A stretch of DNA of 64,000 bases from Dolomedes plantarius (GCA_907164885.2 OU015490.1:204481661-204545660), one strand, 5' to 3'. Shown: positions 46,185-58,276, counted from the stretch's first letter. The notes: generated from the letters alone by a model not told the origin. Made by a program: numbers and translations.

Positions 46185-46920
46185 CTAAGGGTTATTAAGG
46201 CGACAATGGACATTAAAATTTACTTTTTTTACTTTTCATCATAGAGATACGAAATTTTGTACGTATATACATTTCACTATAAATAAATAGAATACCTTAA
46301 AAGAAATTTCCAATCTCATTATAATTTTAAGATTTTTTTAAAAATTTGAAATTTATAAACAAAATTTTAAAATGCTCCTTGCTACTTAATTTTTGAGATA
46401 TTTCCTCGATTTTGAATTTTAATCTTTTTAAAATGTATAACAAACAAATCTGGGTATCGATTATTTAATCCCTTGAATAGTTGATTTTTGAGAGATTTTT
46501 TTCTGAATTCCATCTCGATTTTCATCAAAATTTTGCCTTTTGAAAAGTTATAAAACAATTTTAATTACCTTAATGAAGTCGAATTGTAAAATGCATACCC
46601 AGTTTTTTTGTAAACGGCATCAGAATTCTTCCTTATGAATTTCATGAATTTTGAACAAAAATTAAGTAGCATGGAGCATTTAAAAAATCTAAAAACCTTG
46701 AAAAATCTGTTTTGAGAAAAACAGATTTAAAATTTATTACTACACTTCCCATTATAAATTACTTTGTAGAAGCTTCATAAATAATTTTTTACTTGAAAAA
46801 AATTATTTTGGTACTAATAATCTACAGAAATATATATACTTTTTAGAATAACACAATCAGTATTACAATGACGAGATTTGCTCAAATAAAGGTCCACCGT
46901 TCCCTTAATCCCTTATCTCC
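46185..46920. mobile_element. Long-inverted-repeat MITE-like element
   Basis: Outer ends AAGGGTTATTAAGGCGACAA and the complement of CGTTCCCTTAATCCCTTATC pair with several mismatches. Inner inverted matches include AATGCTCCTTGCTACTTAAT (46373) against AATTAAGTAGCATGGAGCAT (46660). No coding capacity. Confidence 0.5.
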
Positions 46921-47916
46921 ACTAATCTCAGACTTTTACGATGGGCCTTAATTTTATAACCTTTTAATTACGAGGTTGTTCATCGCCGGGGAAAACAACA
47001 TCGGAATGCTGATAGTTTAGGTCGCCTCCCTTAAATCTTAAAGTATCAAAGTAGATTAAAATGAGAATTGTATTTTTATCGGTCTGAAAATTATGTAAAT
47101 ATGTGTCAGTAAAATTTATTTTTGTATTTTGTGAATTTGTTATTTTGCATTGTACTATTTGTACTATTTGTAATTATTTATTTTGAAAAAGTTATTGTAT
47201 TGTTAATGTTTTGCGTAGGGTTCTTTATATATGTGTTTCTTGCTAAAGCAATGCTAAATTTTCTTTAATATTAGTTTAATCAAGGCACTGATGTTCATAT
47301 GGAACTGGTACTTGTATCATTTTTCTTATATTGCTTCAACCTGCTATAGTATCAAGTTCAATTTTCTTTGTGAAGTAAACAGACTCAAGTTTCTTTAGCT
47401 GCCAGTAAAAACTTTTCCCTCTAGGAACTCGTGAAAAGTTTTGCTCCGTGCGGGGAGGAATTAGTCTGTAACGACTAGAAGAAGACGCTGCTGTAACGGT
47501 GTGATCTTATGGAGCCCATGAACAGAGCTCATCCGAGTCGCTGTGGAGCACTTCTTGGTTGTGACTCCGAGACCGCCAGATATTGGCGTGCCACAGACTG
47601 TCTAAGGCAATGACTGCGGTCATTTACTTTCATGTTACTTTTATGTAATTCTTTGTATTTCCTTTTTTTGCCTTGCCATTAGAAATAAAAACAAAGTTAA
47701 GATGGTGGCGTTGCGCCCCCTTGTGTTTAGTTTAAAACGAGTAAGCACTCCGCAATTAAACGCTCCTTGACCTTGACCTTGGACTTGGATTCGAGGGTGT
47801 GTGTGTGTGATCTACATTAAATCGAATTAGATTTGTTATTCAGAAGCTTTATCATATGTATTTGTTTGTTTTGTGTGACATCTAAAATAAAATTAAGAAA
47901 ATATTTGACGGTTTGG

Positions 47917-49458
47917 AATTGATGAAAACCTATGCTACCGTACAGCACCAATGCATGTAATTATTATAAAGATAAGGAAAACTTAATACTGTGAAGACCT
48001 ATATTTTTAATTTAATGTTTTATTACATTTCATAAGGTGACTTTAACTACTTCACACTTCACGAAGTAGTTATTACAAGACAATTTATCCAAAAGACTCT
48101 GGCATTACTAAACACCGAACTTCCTTAAATTAAACGCAGTAATTCTGAGCAATAAGTCTGATACAGACGAATTCAAAAATACCCTTTTAACTCTGTGAAT
48201 ACCTCTGATATAAGCTTCGAATATTTGTCTATTTCGAATTATCATAAGAGCTGTCAATTATATAACTAAACATAATTAATTCAAATGCTGCCTAGAGATA
48301 TCCAAGGTCTAGCTAAAAGGAAAGTGTGCTCAAGTCGTAGTTTGAGCAAAATTAGTTTAGTGCATGTTGATTCTACATTCTGTCATTAATACTTATCGGC
48401 TGGTGGCTGTAGGCCAATTGTAACTAGGTAATGAGGAAGAACAGATCAACGAGTCCGAAGTTCATCGACTGATTTGATGTAATTTTTAAAGAAGGATTTA
48501 CGCCGATTGTTGAAGAAATGGGAACGGTCAAAATAAATATGATTGTTCTCTAATCATATCTCATCAAAGACGAATTCTTCCGTATACCCTGATTGCTATA
48601 AAAGTTTTCAGATTATTTTATATTCTAAAAAGTTTTAAAATGTACATTTGAATGTTCCACTTAAAATACAGCTCTATTATTATGAAAGTAAAATGCTAAC
48701 ATCGGTATGTTTTCAAAAATATCAACGATTCGCATTAGAATGCTCCTGTAATTTGCTCAAGTACACGTTTTTAAATTCTACTTGACAAGAAGAACACTGA
48801 AAAAAATTGAAAACTTTAAAACAAGATTTAAATTTTTTTAACAACAGCATAAGGACAATTTCTGGTATCCATTTTGACTGTTTAATTTACTTGCTTTCAA
48901 ACATGTAGATAAGAGTTACAATTTCTTCTCGAAAGTAAATAAGGATCGATTATTATCTGAATTTTGATTCGACTGATTAAAGATTTTTCAGGTTTTTTCA
49001 ACTTTATTCAGTATGTCTATTACAATCAAATTCTTTGTTTTTGTTGCCTTCTCTTTAACTTTTTCAAATGTTAGATTATCTAGAATGTTATTGATTTCAG
49101 TAAAGAGACAAGCCTATTTTTATGAATAATGTCACGACAACCGATTGTGCAAGGGAGACCGTTAGAGAATTGTGTCCCTGTAGAGTGTCCTTTGAAGTTA
49201 AGTGATCGCATGAATATTTCGTTCTCCCTGATACCATGGGACTTGCACATTTCAGGATTCTATCCCTCCAACATAAGTGTCGTAAAACATATTTCATATT
49301 TTCCTGGAAATCTGAATTTCTATTCAGCTTTAAAGATTCAGATATTGAAGTCGCTTTTCTTTCTCGAAAAGATCTGATAAGAACAATATGCATTTTTACT
49401 GTTTATATCTCCTTAGTCGCTGAACACAAAAGGTCGCACATCTGATGGATAAAGTTCC
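47917..49458. other. GR2 3' flank, second part
   Basis: Resembles 56773-58535 after GR3, e.g. TTTCATAAGGTGACTTTAAC, GATTGTTCTCTAATCATATC, CTACTTGACAAGAAGAACAC and GAATAATGTCACGACAAC. An 82-residue frame at 49129-49377 (MSRQPIVQGRPLENCVPVEC) is not kept open in the GR3 copy and is probably chance. The empty site of the hAT MITE is at 49078-49085. Confidence 0.55.
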
Positions 49459-50810
49459 TGTAATAAGCGAGATGTGAATACGCGTCAATCTAGATGAGTA
49501 GGACCACACAGCCTGAATTGTGAGAAGGATTTATGACTCTCAAGCGGCCAGGCGCCGGGGAACAGGGGCGTCGCAAGTGAGCAATCAATGCAGGCAATAA
49601 AACCATAAAAGTTAAGAAGACAGCAGCTATAAACCAAAGATTAGGAAACAGGTGCTGCATAGGAGCTGAGAAATTTCTCAGACGAGGTGAGGCGTCCAGT
49701 GTAATTAAAATGCAGACATAAAAACAGGAGCCAACCTATGAACATGATGGTTCATCCCCCAGCACAATCAAGATTCGGAGCGAGCGAATTACAAGCCAGA
49801 AGACAAGATCCAATCAAAAAAAAGAAACGACATATATATACAGGGCGTGAAGCATTTTGGAGGCCCGTTATTAAAAAGAAAGATGCCTAAAAACTAAGCT
49901 GCCACAGGGCCGATAAGAGATCTCCTTACTACAAAAAGAACGACAAATACCCTAAGCTACTACAAGGGCTACGAGACTTCTTAAAAATTGACGCAAGATT
50001 GAATGCCCAGCGAAGGTTCGCAAATCAAGCTGAAGTGCAACCGAGTGATAAACAAAATAGAAAGGATGGAGAGACGACTGATGCGGCCTGGCCACAAGTT
50101 AAACGAGAATGTCTTTACCCGCCTATAACTACCAATCGATGAAGGATACTACAGACGTCGGAGCTGAGTAATCAGAGTATCGAAACAACGAAAAACTACG
50201 TGAGCATCCGAGGTGAACACGCGTATGACGGAGACCGCTACCGACAGATCCGCTAATGGACAGTTTACGTCACAGAGGTATTTCTGATTGATCATCGACC
50301 TATGAGAGCCTGAACTCTATGTGTTACGATATCCAGAACTTTCCCTATAGTAATATAGAACTTTGTTGACAGAACTGTGTGCACAGTGTGGTACGAACAT
50401 TAATCAGACCATTTGTCTACAAGTGATGGGAACGAGCCGTAACTACAGTGACAACCGTCTAAGGGTGAGCATTTTTAACAATGTTTAATTCACATCCAAC
50501 GCTTAATACATATTCGCCACTTAACCCACAAGGGTCGGCAGTGTTCAATTGTAGAAATACTATTTTATAATTATAATAATATATATGTTCTTGATTGATT
50601 CTGTGTTTAAATTGCGGTGAGAAGTTAGCATGATGCTATTTGTTGAAGCTGTATATATGTGTATAAAAATAAATTGTATATATGTAATCAAAGTGTATTT
50701 ACTGAGAGTTGTAACCCCTGACTTAATTGTGGATTGAAAGAGAGTTGGTCGCAACGCGACATTACTAGCCTCACGATCATAGCCTAATAATCCCAGAGTG
50801 GGTTATTACA
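49459..50810. mobile_element. Solo LTR-like element, 1352 bp, with 5-bp GTTCC duplication
   Basis: Begins TGTAATAAGCG and ends GGTTATTACA, so the outer eight bases are inverted repeats (TGTAATAA/TTATTACA). GTTCC stands on both sides (49454-49458, 50811-50815). The interior is moderately GC-rich with no long frame; an AAATAAATTG poly-A type signal is near 50668. Five-base duplication with TG...CA ends fits an LTR; the length suggests a BEL- or gypsy-type family with long LTRs. Confidence 0.75.
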
Positions 50811-50815
50811 GTTCC

Positions 50816-53084
50816 AGACTCTGATTATGAAGAAATATTATAGTTGTTATAAACTTAAGTAGATATTTGTCTCACATTATCCATAAAAAAAACCTCGTTC
50901 CATCGCAGAATATCCTGCTTGAATATTTTTATCTCAGACGGACAATTCTTGTTTTTAAACATGTAGATAAGAGTTTACAATTGCTACTCAGGTGTAAATA
51001 AGGATCGCTTATTATCTGAATTTTAATTTGACTGACCAAAGATCTTTCAGTCTTTCTCATCTTTATTCAGTGTGTCCGACACTTTATTCAGTGTGTCCAT
51101 CTTTATTCAGTGTGTCCGAAAAAAATCCGACTTCCTTGTGAGCCCTTTCTTGGAAACTCCACTTCTTTATCATAATTTCTTCTTTTTTTATGAATTTTTA
51201 AAGATTTCACGAACTTTTGACTCATCCGATATATATATATATATATATATATAATCTACCAGACGCTTTTTCTACTGCTCATTCGCCAGGATCTGATATG
51301 ATTAATGGGAGTCATTGGTCGCAAGCCATCCACCTATTTCCTTAAATAGAAAACCAAAATCGTGTATTATAACGATGAATTTCGCTATATTCCTTTTAGG
51401 TTACTAAATTAACGTTAAATCTTAGTTAAATTAATTAAATACCTCAATTTGCTAGTTTTCCTAATAGTCACTTGCTTACTTTAGCTTGGTAAAAGTGTTT
51501 GAAAAATACCACAGTTTAATTTTTTTGTTGGTCCCCCCCCCCCCCCCCCCCCAAAGTGTGGGAATCTCGCAGGTTATCTCTAATCTTAAGCTATTTTTGT
51601 GTTCTGGGAAAATAGCCCATTAAAATCAGTCCGTTTCTTTATGAAAATGCCCTGTGGATCTTTAGAATTGGATTCCTTTTATGTATCGACTAAGTTTCTA
51701 AAAAGAGCGGATATTTAGACTTCCGGCAGTACGCTTAAATTGTACTGTTATTGCTATTTAAAGCCGCCGTTAATTTAAAGCCGTTCATTAATTTAAATTT
51801 GCCGATCGACTGTCACCTTGTTAAACACCGACAGCCTTATCCATCTGTTAAAAAGCTTCCGGGCACTTGCTAGCAGTGGGAATCTGATCACGTGGGTAGG
51901 AGAACACGCTTTCTAGTTATCTCCTTCTCTCTTCCAATTAAAAATTGCGCCTCCTACGTCACTTCAAGGCTTGACCAATAGGGTGTTTGCACCATTCGCG
52001 CTCTTCGCCGTTGGCGTTTGTCTTGTACCGTTTTTGGCGATAAATCGCTCTACCCTGTTTTACCGGCTGTTCGTACGGGAGGAGAAAAAAAACTCCGACG
52101 ATCCTGTACGCTGTCTCTGAGCAACTTTTCCCTACGTTTGCGTGGCTTGGCGATTTTTCTAGTGTTCCGGTAACCCTTCTCCCCTGACTTCTCCTGCTTC
52201 CTCGGTGGAAAAAATTTAGAGTTAGCCATATTTGTTCGCCTGAGAGTAGGATCTCTTAAAATTTGGCTTTAAAAAGCTCCCGGGCAGACATGGCTTTGCC
52301 ATTTTCTGTCTTGGGAAGCTATGGGTAATTAATTTGTGCTAGCTCATCAAAATGTCTGAGTTTTAGACCTGAACGGTCATTTTTTTTATTATAAACTAAT
52401 GTAAGGTTCGTGCTATTTTTGTAAAGTTATATATAATAATCCAGACAGAAAAATAAACATTTTATATATATATATATATAAAATGCTTTGAAAGATTATT
52501 TTAGTTTACCAGCTTAATGCTAACATTACAAGTGCTTACCCGTACTTTTTTTTTACGATTAATGCAAAGTTTGCACTATAATATCAGACGTTGACGTGCT
52601 AGTCTGAATTTGGGTTATCGCCGCCAACATATAGTACTTTCATCTATACGACACAGTCCTACTGATTGATGTACAGAGGAATCATCTTCTAGCACCTTTG
52701 ATTTTTTACTGGAAGACTCTTATCATCCTGCCGAACTGTCGGTTTCCTTCTTCCGTGATAATTCTTCATTTTTGGTGCTGTAACAACTTGCTGCTGATAT
52801 TCTATACAGAATTCCGGTGTTTTTTTTTAATGTCCTGCCGATAGTGTGCTTCTCCGGACTGACGCCGTTCTACAACATTTTTTCCGGTTTCTTGTAGCGA
52901 ACTTCTGATGATACTCTTTTTAACAGACTTTCATCATCACAGTGAACTCTGATTAATATTGTATCAATACACAGAACTCTGTATCTTCATTGTGTACGAA
53001 ATAGTTTCATCAGCACAGAACTATTTATTTAGTGTTCATAAGAGCACTTCCAGATATCCCAGCAACATCAACTGTACATGTATG
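50816..53084. other. Intergenic region between GR2 and GR3 units
   Basis: 50940-51070 is a further copy of 48890-49015 and 57720-57850. TTTATTCAGTGTGTCC is present three times in 51061-51118. (TA)n lies at 51230-51253 and 52460-52482, and a run of 20 C at 51533-51552. From 51860 to 52330 the DNA is GC-richer with CACGTG (51889) and GACCAATAGG (51972), like an old LTR or promoter; no partner copy or gene was found. Confidence 0.45.
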
Positions 53085-53640
53085 ATGTTGCCAAATACGC
53101 ATGATGTTAGTTGAACGCCATGTTTAGCTGTGAGATGTTGGATTACGTGAAAGGCATTAACTTCATGAAGCTATGCATCGATGAAGGATTCGATTGACTA
53201 CGTGTTCTACGCTATGGTACAACAGACTTTGGGAAATGATAAAGGTACACTTTTAGACTGAATATAATCTTTTTAAAAATAAAGATGAATCTACGATATG
53301 TACCCTGCAACATACATAATATGGAGAAAACGTCTTCAGTTGAAATATGGGAAAATATAGCTATTAAATATATTATGTAAAACTTTTCTTTATCATTACT
53401 CGCATTAAATCATCGGCATTTAATTGAAAAAAATTAATTTTTTAAGTACTTGTTTTAATTGAAAACTAACCATTTTTAGTCAATTTTAATAATTAGTTTT
53501 GTTTATCTAATTTTCAGTGACCCGTTTCTCCGTACAATAAGAAAATTAACAGGAATATTTAATAACCAAGGAATAGAGATTGAACCAGCGGGTTCCTGGG
53601 GGTATAGTAATGAGAAAACATAAAAAAAATATTTATTGAG
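53085..53640 (+). repeat. GR3 far-upstream segment, paralogue of 25440-26040
   Basis: Contains GATGTTAGTTGAACGCCAT and the FMKLCIDEGFD reading stretch followed by TGA. Similarity to 25440-26040 (reverse) continues to the GGAACTC/GGTTCCTG boundary, which also appears at 14220 and 39640. Confidence 0.55.
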
Positions 53641-55321
53641 TAGGCGTCGTGACATGATTTAGAACACTAACTACCAAATTAGACATTCCTAAATAATTTT
53701 TCGTACAATCTTAACTAAATATTTTTTCTCCCCTATAATTAAAGCGAACATAAAACTTTTTCTTTAGATTGATCTAAATGTCATCGCGGAAAGTGTTGTA
53801 GAATATATTACCATGGACAAGATTTCTTTGCAAATTCTGCTTTGTACCATGACTTATATCATCTAAATTTTATATAAATTAGCTTTTCATCGATTTCAGT
53901 TTATTAGACTTCACACTGATTTTCATTAACCAAAAATCATTGTAGGGAAATTGATTTTTGTGATTGATTATTATGGGAAATCAATCGATTAAATAAACAA
54001 GTCATTGTGTTTAAGGTACTAGTTTATGATAAAGTAATCGGTCTGTTGAAACCCCCACAAACTACACAGCTCCCAAGGTCTACAGAACGTCAACTGAGTT
54101 CTCAAATATATGGCTTAAAGTGATGTGAAGTGTTTTGCGAGGTTGAAGATTTCTTGTTCTGAGAAAGTGGAATGCTGAACAATATAGCATTATAATTAAA
54201 TGTAATTTTAACTTGCCATATAAAATTGCCTTTAGGGAAAATTTAGTCAATCCTCTAAAGAGAAAATCCTACTGATATCGCAAACCAATCGATTAAATAA
54301 ACACATTATTGTTAAGGTACTAATTTATCTCATAAAGTGACCGGTCTTTTGAAAACCTCCACAAACTACACAGCTCCCAAGGTCTACATAACGTCAACTG
54401 CGTTCTCAAATACGTCTGATAGTGATGTGACAGGTCTGGGCGGATTATGATTTCTTGCGTTGAAAAAGTCTAGTGCTGAACGATATAGCATTATACTTAA
54501 ATACAGTTTTAACTTGTGACATAAAATTTCCTTTATGAAAAATTTAGTCAATCCTCTGAAACGAAAAAATACACCTCTCTCTTAAACTCTAATATAACTG
54601 ATATAAAATATCTTCTAACAGTTTCAGGAGCTCCGGATGAAGGCTAAGAAGTTCTATTAGTATCTGAATATTATAGAACAACAAATTACAAGAATCAAAC
54701 TTATTTAAACACATGTAATAGTATGATATTTTATCTGTTTTTGTTGATATTATGCCAAGAAAAATGCAAACGAAATTTCGAAAAACGCTGCTATAAAGAT
54801 ATTAAAAATTAGAGTAATAGCAAGCTATTGATTACGTACAATTTCATTCAATGAACGTTAAGATTTTCTTTAAGTAAAATAAATTTGTGTATTTTAATTT
54901 GACGCAATTTTAATAGCATTTTCAAGAACGGCTGAAAATAAAGTCACTGAACATGTTTGATAGATGAAAGTTATATTATGCCCTACGGAAAGTTTTACTG
55001 ATTTGTGGTAAAAAGTATATTGAATATTGGACAAACTCACAATATATTTTAAATCCCGCTGGAAGGTATTTTTTGAGAGAGTAAGCGATTTTTCCTTGTA
55101 TGTTCAAATTCATTTTTTAAACAACACATCGCGCACTTCAATGCAGTAGTTAAAAATACTTAATTCAGAAGCTGTTCGTAGCACAATCTTCTCCCGCAAC
55201 AAAATATGGTGAACTATTTGGACTGAAATTTGATGTTATTATTTGTCTTATAATTTTGAATAAAAAGTTTTGTAAATGATAAATTCTGTCTTCAATATTG
55301 AAAACCTCTCCTTTAGAAATT
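53641..55321 (+). promoter_or_regulatory. GR3 upstream region with ~304-bp tandem duplication
   Basis: A unit starting CGATTAAATAAACA is present twice (53986-54289 and 54290-54575), each with the conserved CACAAACTACACAGCTCCCA block, AACGTCAACTG and GCATTATA. Single or diverged copies lie before GR1 and GR2. No TATA box or start site can be assigned with confidence. Confidence 0.55.
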
Positions 55322-56398
55322 ATGGAATCACCCAAGTTATTAACTTATCTCTTTCGTTTAAATCTTGTTTCCAGCCTACCTTGTCCTCATTTCACGAAAG
55401 ATAACCTCTGTGATCATATCATGAATACGACCAGTTTCGTTGTTTCTGCAATCTTAACTATAATTACGATATCACTGATAGCTGAACATAACAAAAAGAA
55501 TTCTTTCGAATATATTGGAACAACTTTTATGTTTACAATATGCAATATTTTTCGTATTTTGCTGTCCGCAAACTTTAGGAAACTTATTAGCATGAAAAAT
55601 CTCACTTCGATGATTCCAGGAAAATTTAAAAGCTTCAATCGCAAAATGCTTTTCTGGGCAGTAGTAAATTTACTGATTTATACTACGGTTATTGTACTTG
55701 TAATATTATCCTCGTCCAAAAGGAATCAATACAATCTCGATTTGTTCCTCTTTGGATTTGAATTTACCTCATTAACTGCATTGCATTTAGTTCATATACT
55801 GATTCAGTTTCTGTTGAACATAACTTTTTTTATGCCTGTGAACACTTTTTGCATGTTTTACACAATGATTTGCTTTCAATTAATCAACCATTTAAAACTT
55901 TATCAACAACTGTTAACGTCGGATGAGATTCCGAATTTCGAATTCCTGTTGCAATCTTTTATGGTCATAAAGAAAAGGATATCCAAAGCTAACAGTAAAT
56001 TCTCTTTACTGTTGTTTTTTGTACTCCTGTTTAATACAGGAAGCCTGTTCTTTGCCCTTAACCTCATTTTTAATAGCCTGACGGGGTTTGGTATTGAAAT
56101 AGAAATGAACATTTGTTTAATAACTGCAAACAATATGTTGTCCATCATAATTGTATGTTTGGCAGCAAGTAGAGTGTCGAGTTTGTCTTCAGAAATTGCC
56201 GAAGAAGCCAGTCATCTCCCAGATAACTCCTCGAAATCACGTTTGAGTCATTTACTGTTACTCAGATATTTAGATAAGGAACTGGCAATGACAGTATTTG
56301 GAGGAATCTCGATCAACAAGAATTTTGTCCTAGGTTACATGGGAACGGTAATTACATACATTGTATTAGTAGATTCTTTGCGTCAACAAAAGTCTTAA
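55322..56398 (+). CDS. Gustatory-receptor-like chemoreceptor GR3
   Basis: Intact 358-residue frame from ATG 55322 (MESPKLLTYLFRLNLVSSLP) to TAA at 56396-56398. The upstream in-frame TTG extension is not conserved, and the ATG matches GR1 and GR2. Seven hydrophobic segments lie at places equivalent to GR1, and the end INKNFVLGYMGTVITYIVLV carries the TY motif with glutamines following. A cytoplasmic loop SSLSSEIAEEASHLPDNSS is almost unchanged in all copies, suggesting constraint. A plasma-membrane tastant or odour channel of sensory neurons is the family role; the ligand is unknown. It shares 5' and 3' flanks with GR2, so this is a tandem duplicate. Intronless as far as seen. Confidence 0.84.
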   Translation: MESPKLLTYLFRLNLVSSLPCPHFTKDNLCDHIMNTTSFVVSAILTIITISLIAEHNKKNSFEYIGTTFMFTICNIFRILLSANFRKLISMKNLTSMIPGKFKSFNRKMLFWAVVNLLIYTTVIVLVILSSSKRNQYNLDLFLFGFEFTSLTALHLVHILIQFLLNITFFMPVNTFCMFYTMICFQLINHLKLYQQLLTSDEIPNFEFLLQSFMVIKKRISKANSKFSLLLFFVLLFNTGSLFFALNLIFNSLTGFGIEIEMNICLITANNMLSIIIVCLAASRVSSLSSEIAEEASHLPDNSSKSRLSHLLLLRYLDKELAMTVFGGISINKNFVLGYMGTVITYIVLVDSLRQQKS

Positions 56399-57906
56399 AC
56401 TTATGAAATAACTCAGAAATTTTTAATCACGACAAATCCAATTTTTGTAATTTCTGCTTACAAATTTAATGACATTAATTACTACCTGCATACTTCACCG
56501 AATAGTGCATACAGGATATATTATTGTGTCATGAGGATATAGAGAATATTATTAAGACTATTTCAAATAGCATGTTTTATTATTTGTCCTTTATAACTAT
56601 TTTTCAGTTCACGAAAGAGTCACTAAAACACTCAAATTACACATTTACCAAAGACTCTTCTGCCGTGAATGAAACGAAGAAGTTTGGGATATCAGTATGT
56701 CTGGTGTACACGAACTAAAACTTTCCCTTTTCTCTCTGCAAATATCCATACATAATCCAAGAACAGCACCAGGATATCTTGTAATTGTTATATGTATACG
56801 GAAAACACAATACTCTGAAGACCAATATTATTAATATAATTTTTTTTAAATTTCATAAGGCCACTTTAACTACATAACACTTTATGAAGTAGTTTCTACA
56901 AGACAGTTTGTTCAAATTACTCTAGCATTATTAGAGACTGAAATACCTGAAATCAAACGCAGCAATTTTGAATAATGTGTTTGATACGGAAGAATTCAAA
57001 ATATCTTTTTTACTCTGCGAATGTCTCGAATGTAAGCTTCGAATGTTTCGCATTACCAGAGGATCTGTCAATCATATAACAGAACAGAATTAATTCAAAT
57101 ATTTCCTAGGAAAATTCAAGGACTATCTAAAAAGAAAGAGTGCTCAAGTTGTAGTTTGAGCAAACTTATTTTTATATGTGTTGATTCTACATTCTATTAT
57201 TATTATTTACCGGCTGGTGGTTGTAGGGCATTTGTAACTAGGTAACTTGGAAGAAGAAATCAATGGGTTCGAAATTAATCTACCGATTTGATTGAATTCT
57301 TAAAGAAGGATTTACTCTGACTGTTGAAGAAATATGAACACTCAAAATAAATATGATTGTTCTCTGATCATATCTCATCAAAGACAAATTCTTCCGTATA
57401 CCACTATTGCCATAAAAGTTTTCAGATTCTTTTATATTCTAAAAAGTTTTAAAAAGTACATTTGAATGTTATACTATAAATACAGCTCTATTATTGTGAA
57501 AGTAAAATGCCAGCATTGGTATGTTTTTAAAGATATCAAATATATCATATTCAATTTGCATTAGAATGATCGTAAAATTTACTTTTGCAGTACAAGTTCT
57601 TAAATTCTACTTGACAAGAAGAACACAGAAAACAAAAAAATTAAAAACTTTAAACAACATTTTAATTTTTTAACGACAGCATAATGACAGTTTCTTGAGT
57701 ACATTTTGACTGTTTAATATCCTTGTTTTCAGACTTGTAGATAAAAGTTTACAATGTCTTCTCAAAAGTAAATAAGGGCCGATTATTCTCTGAATTTTGA
57801 TTCGACTGACCGAAGATTTTTCACGTTTTCTCATTTTTATTCCGTGTGTCTATTACAGTCAAATTCTTTATGTTGCCTTCTGTTAAACGTTTTCAAATGT
57901 TAGATT
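56399..57906. other. GR3 3' flank
   Basis: Non-coding; parallels the GR2 3' flank in two blocks (43966-44344 and 47940-49080) without the 3.6-kb element found there. TTCATAAGGCCACTTTAACT and TTGAAGAAATATGAACACTC are examples. Confidence 0.6.
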
Positions 57907-57914
57907 CTCTAGAA

Positions 57915-58268
57915 CACGGGTGTCCAATCCAGTTTCCTTTGGCCACACTGAAAGAAAATGAATTGTTTTAGGTCGCACAAAAATAGTCTTAACATTAAAA
58001 ATAGTTAATGTGTAAATAAGTATAACATAGTTAACGTATTTCATCATAAATTTCATTCATCATTAGAAAGAAAACTATAGGAGTCTTAAAATGTGATATT
58101 TGGCATTGAATATAGGAAACTAATGCATCAATAACTGGGTCAATTGAAGTGAGGACTAAAAAAAACCTTTAGTCTACACAGGCGGGTTATTGATATTTTA
58201 CTTTCGCTTTGAGCTCTCTTTCTGGGCCGCATATATACTTCTTTTGGGCCACGGGTTGGACACTCCTG
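57915..58268. mobile_element. hAT-type MITE, 354 bp
   Basis: Ends CACGGGTGTCCAATCC and the complement of GGTTGGACACTCCTG are inverted repeats, with GGCCACA/GGGCCAC subterminal motifs typical of hAT elements. The 8-bp duplication CTCTAGAA is at 57907-57914 and 58269-58276. The paralogous position after GR2 (49078-49085, ATCTAGAA) is empty. No transposase. Confidence 0.85.
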
Positions 58269-58276
58269 CTCTAGAA

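Larger units (their letters stand above)
44345..47916. mobile_element. Large LTR-like element without coding capacity
   Basis: Two direct repeats, 44345-44590 and 47467-47916, share AACGAGTAAGC, AAACGCTCCTTGAC, GGATTCGAGGGTGTGTGTGT and CGAATTAGATTTGTTATTC. The left copy lacks an internal ~200 bases. The right copy starts TGTAACG after a purine tract (GCGGGGAGGAATTAG), as an LTR would. The ~2.9 kb between is AT-rich with no frame for Gag or Pol. It sits in GR2's 3' flank at a point uninterrupted after GR3 (56770). An exact target duplication is not clear. Confidence 0.55.

Noticed and set aside
49129..49377. 82-residue plus-strand frame in the GR2 3' flank
   Set aside because: The paralogous flank after GR3 (58320-58530) does not keep the frame open.
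51860..52330. GC-richer stretch with CACGTG and CCAAT boxes as a promoter of a host gene
   Set aside because: No coding sequence follows, and such boxes occur in LTRs; left as unassigned.
55298..55321. Upstream extension of GR3 beginning at TTG
   Set aside because: Not an ATG, and not conserved before GR1 or GR2; the ATG at 55322 matches all copies.
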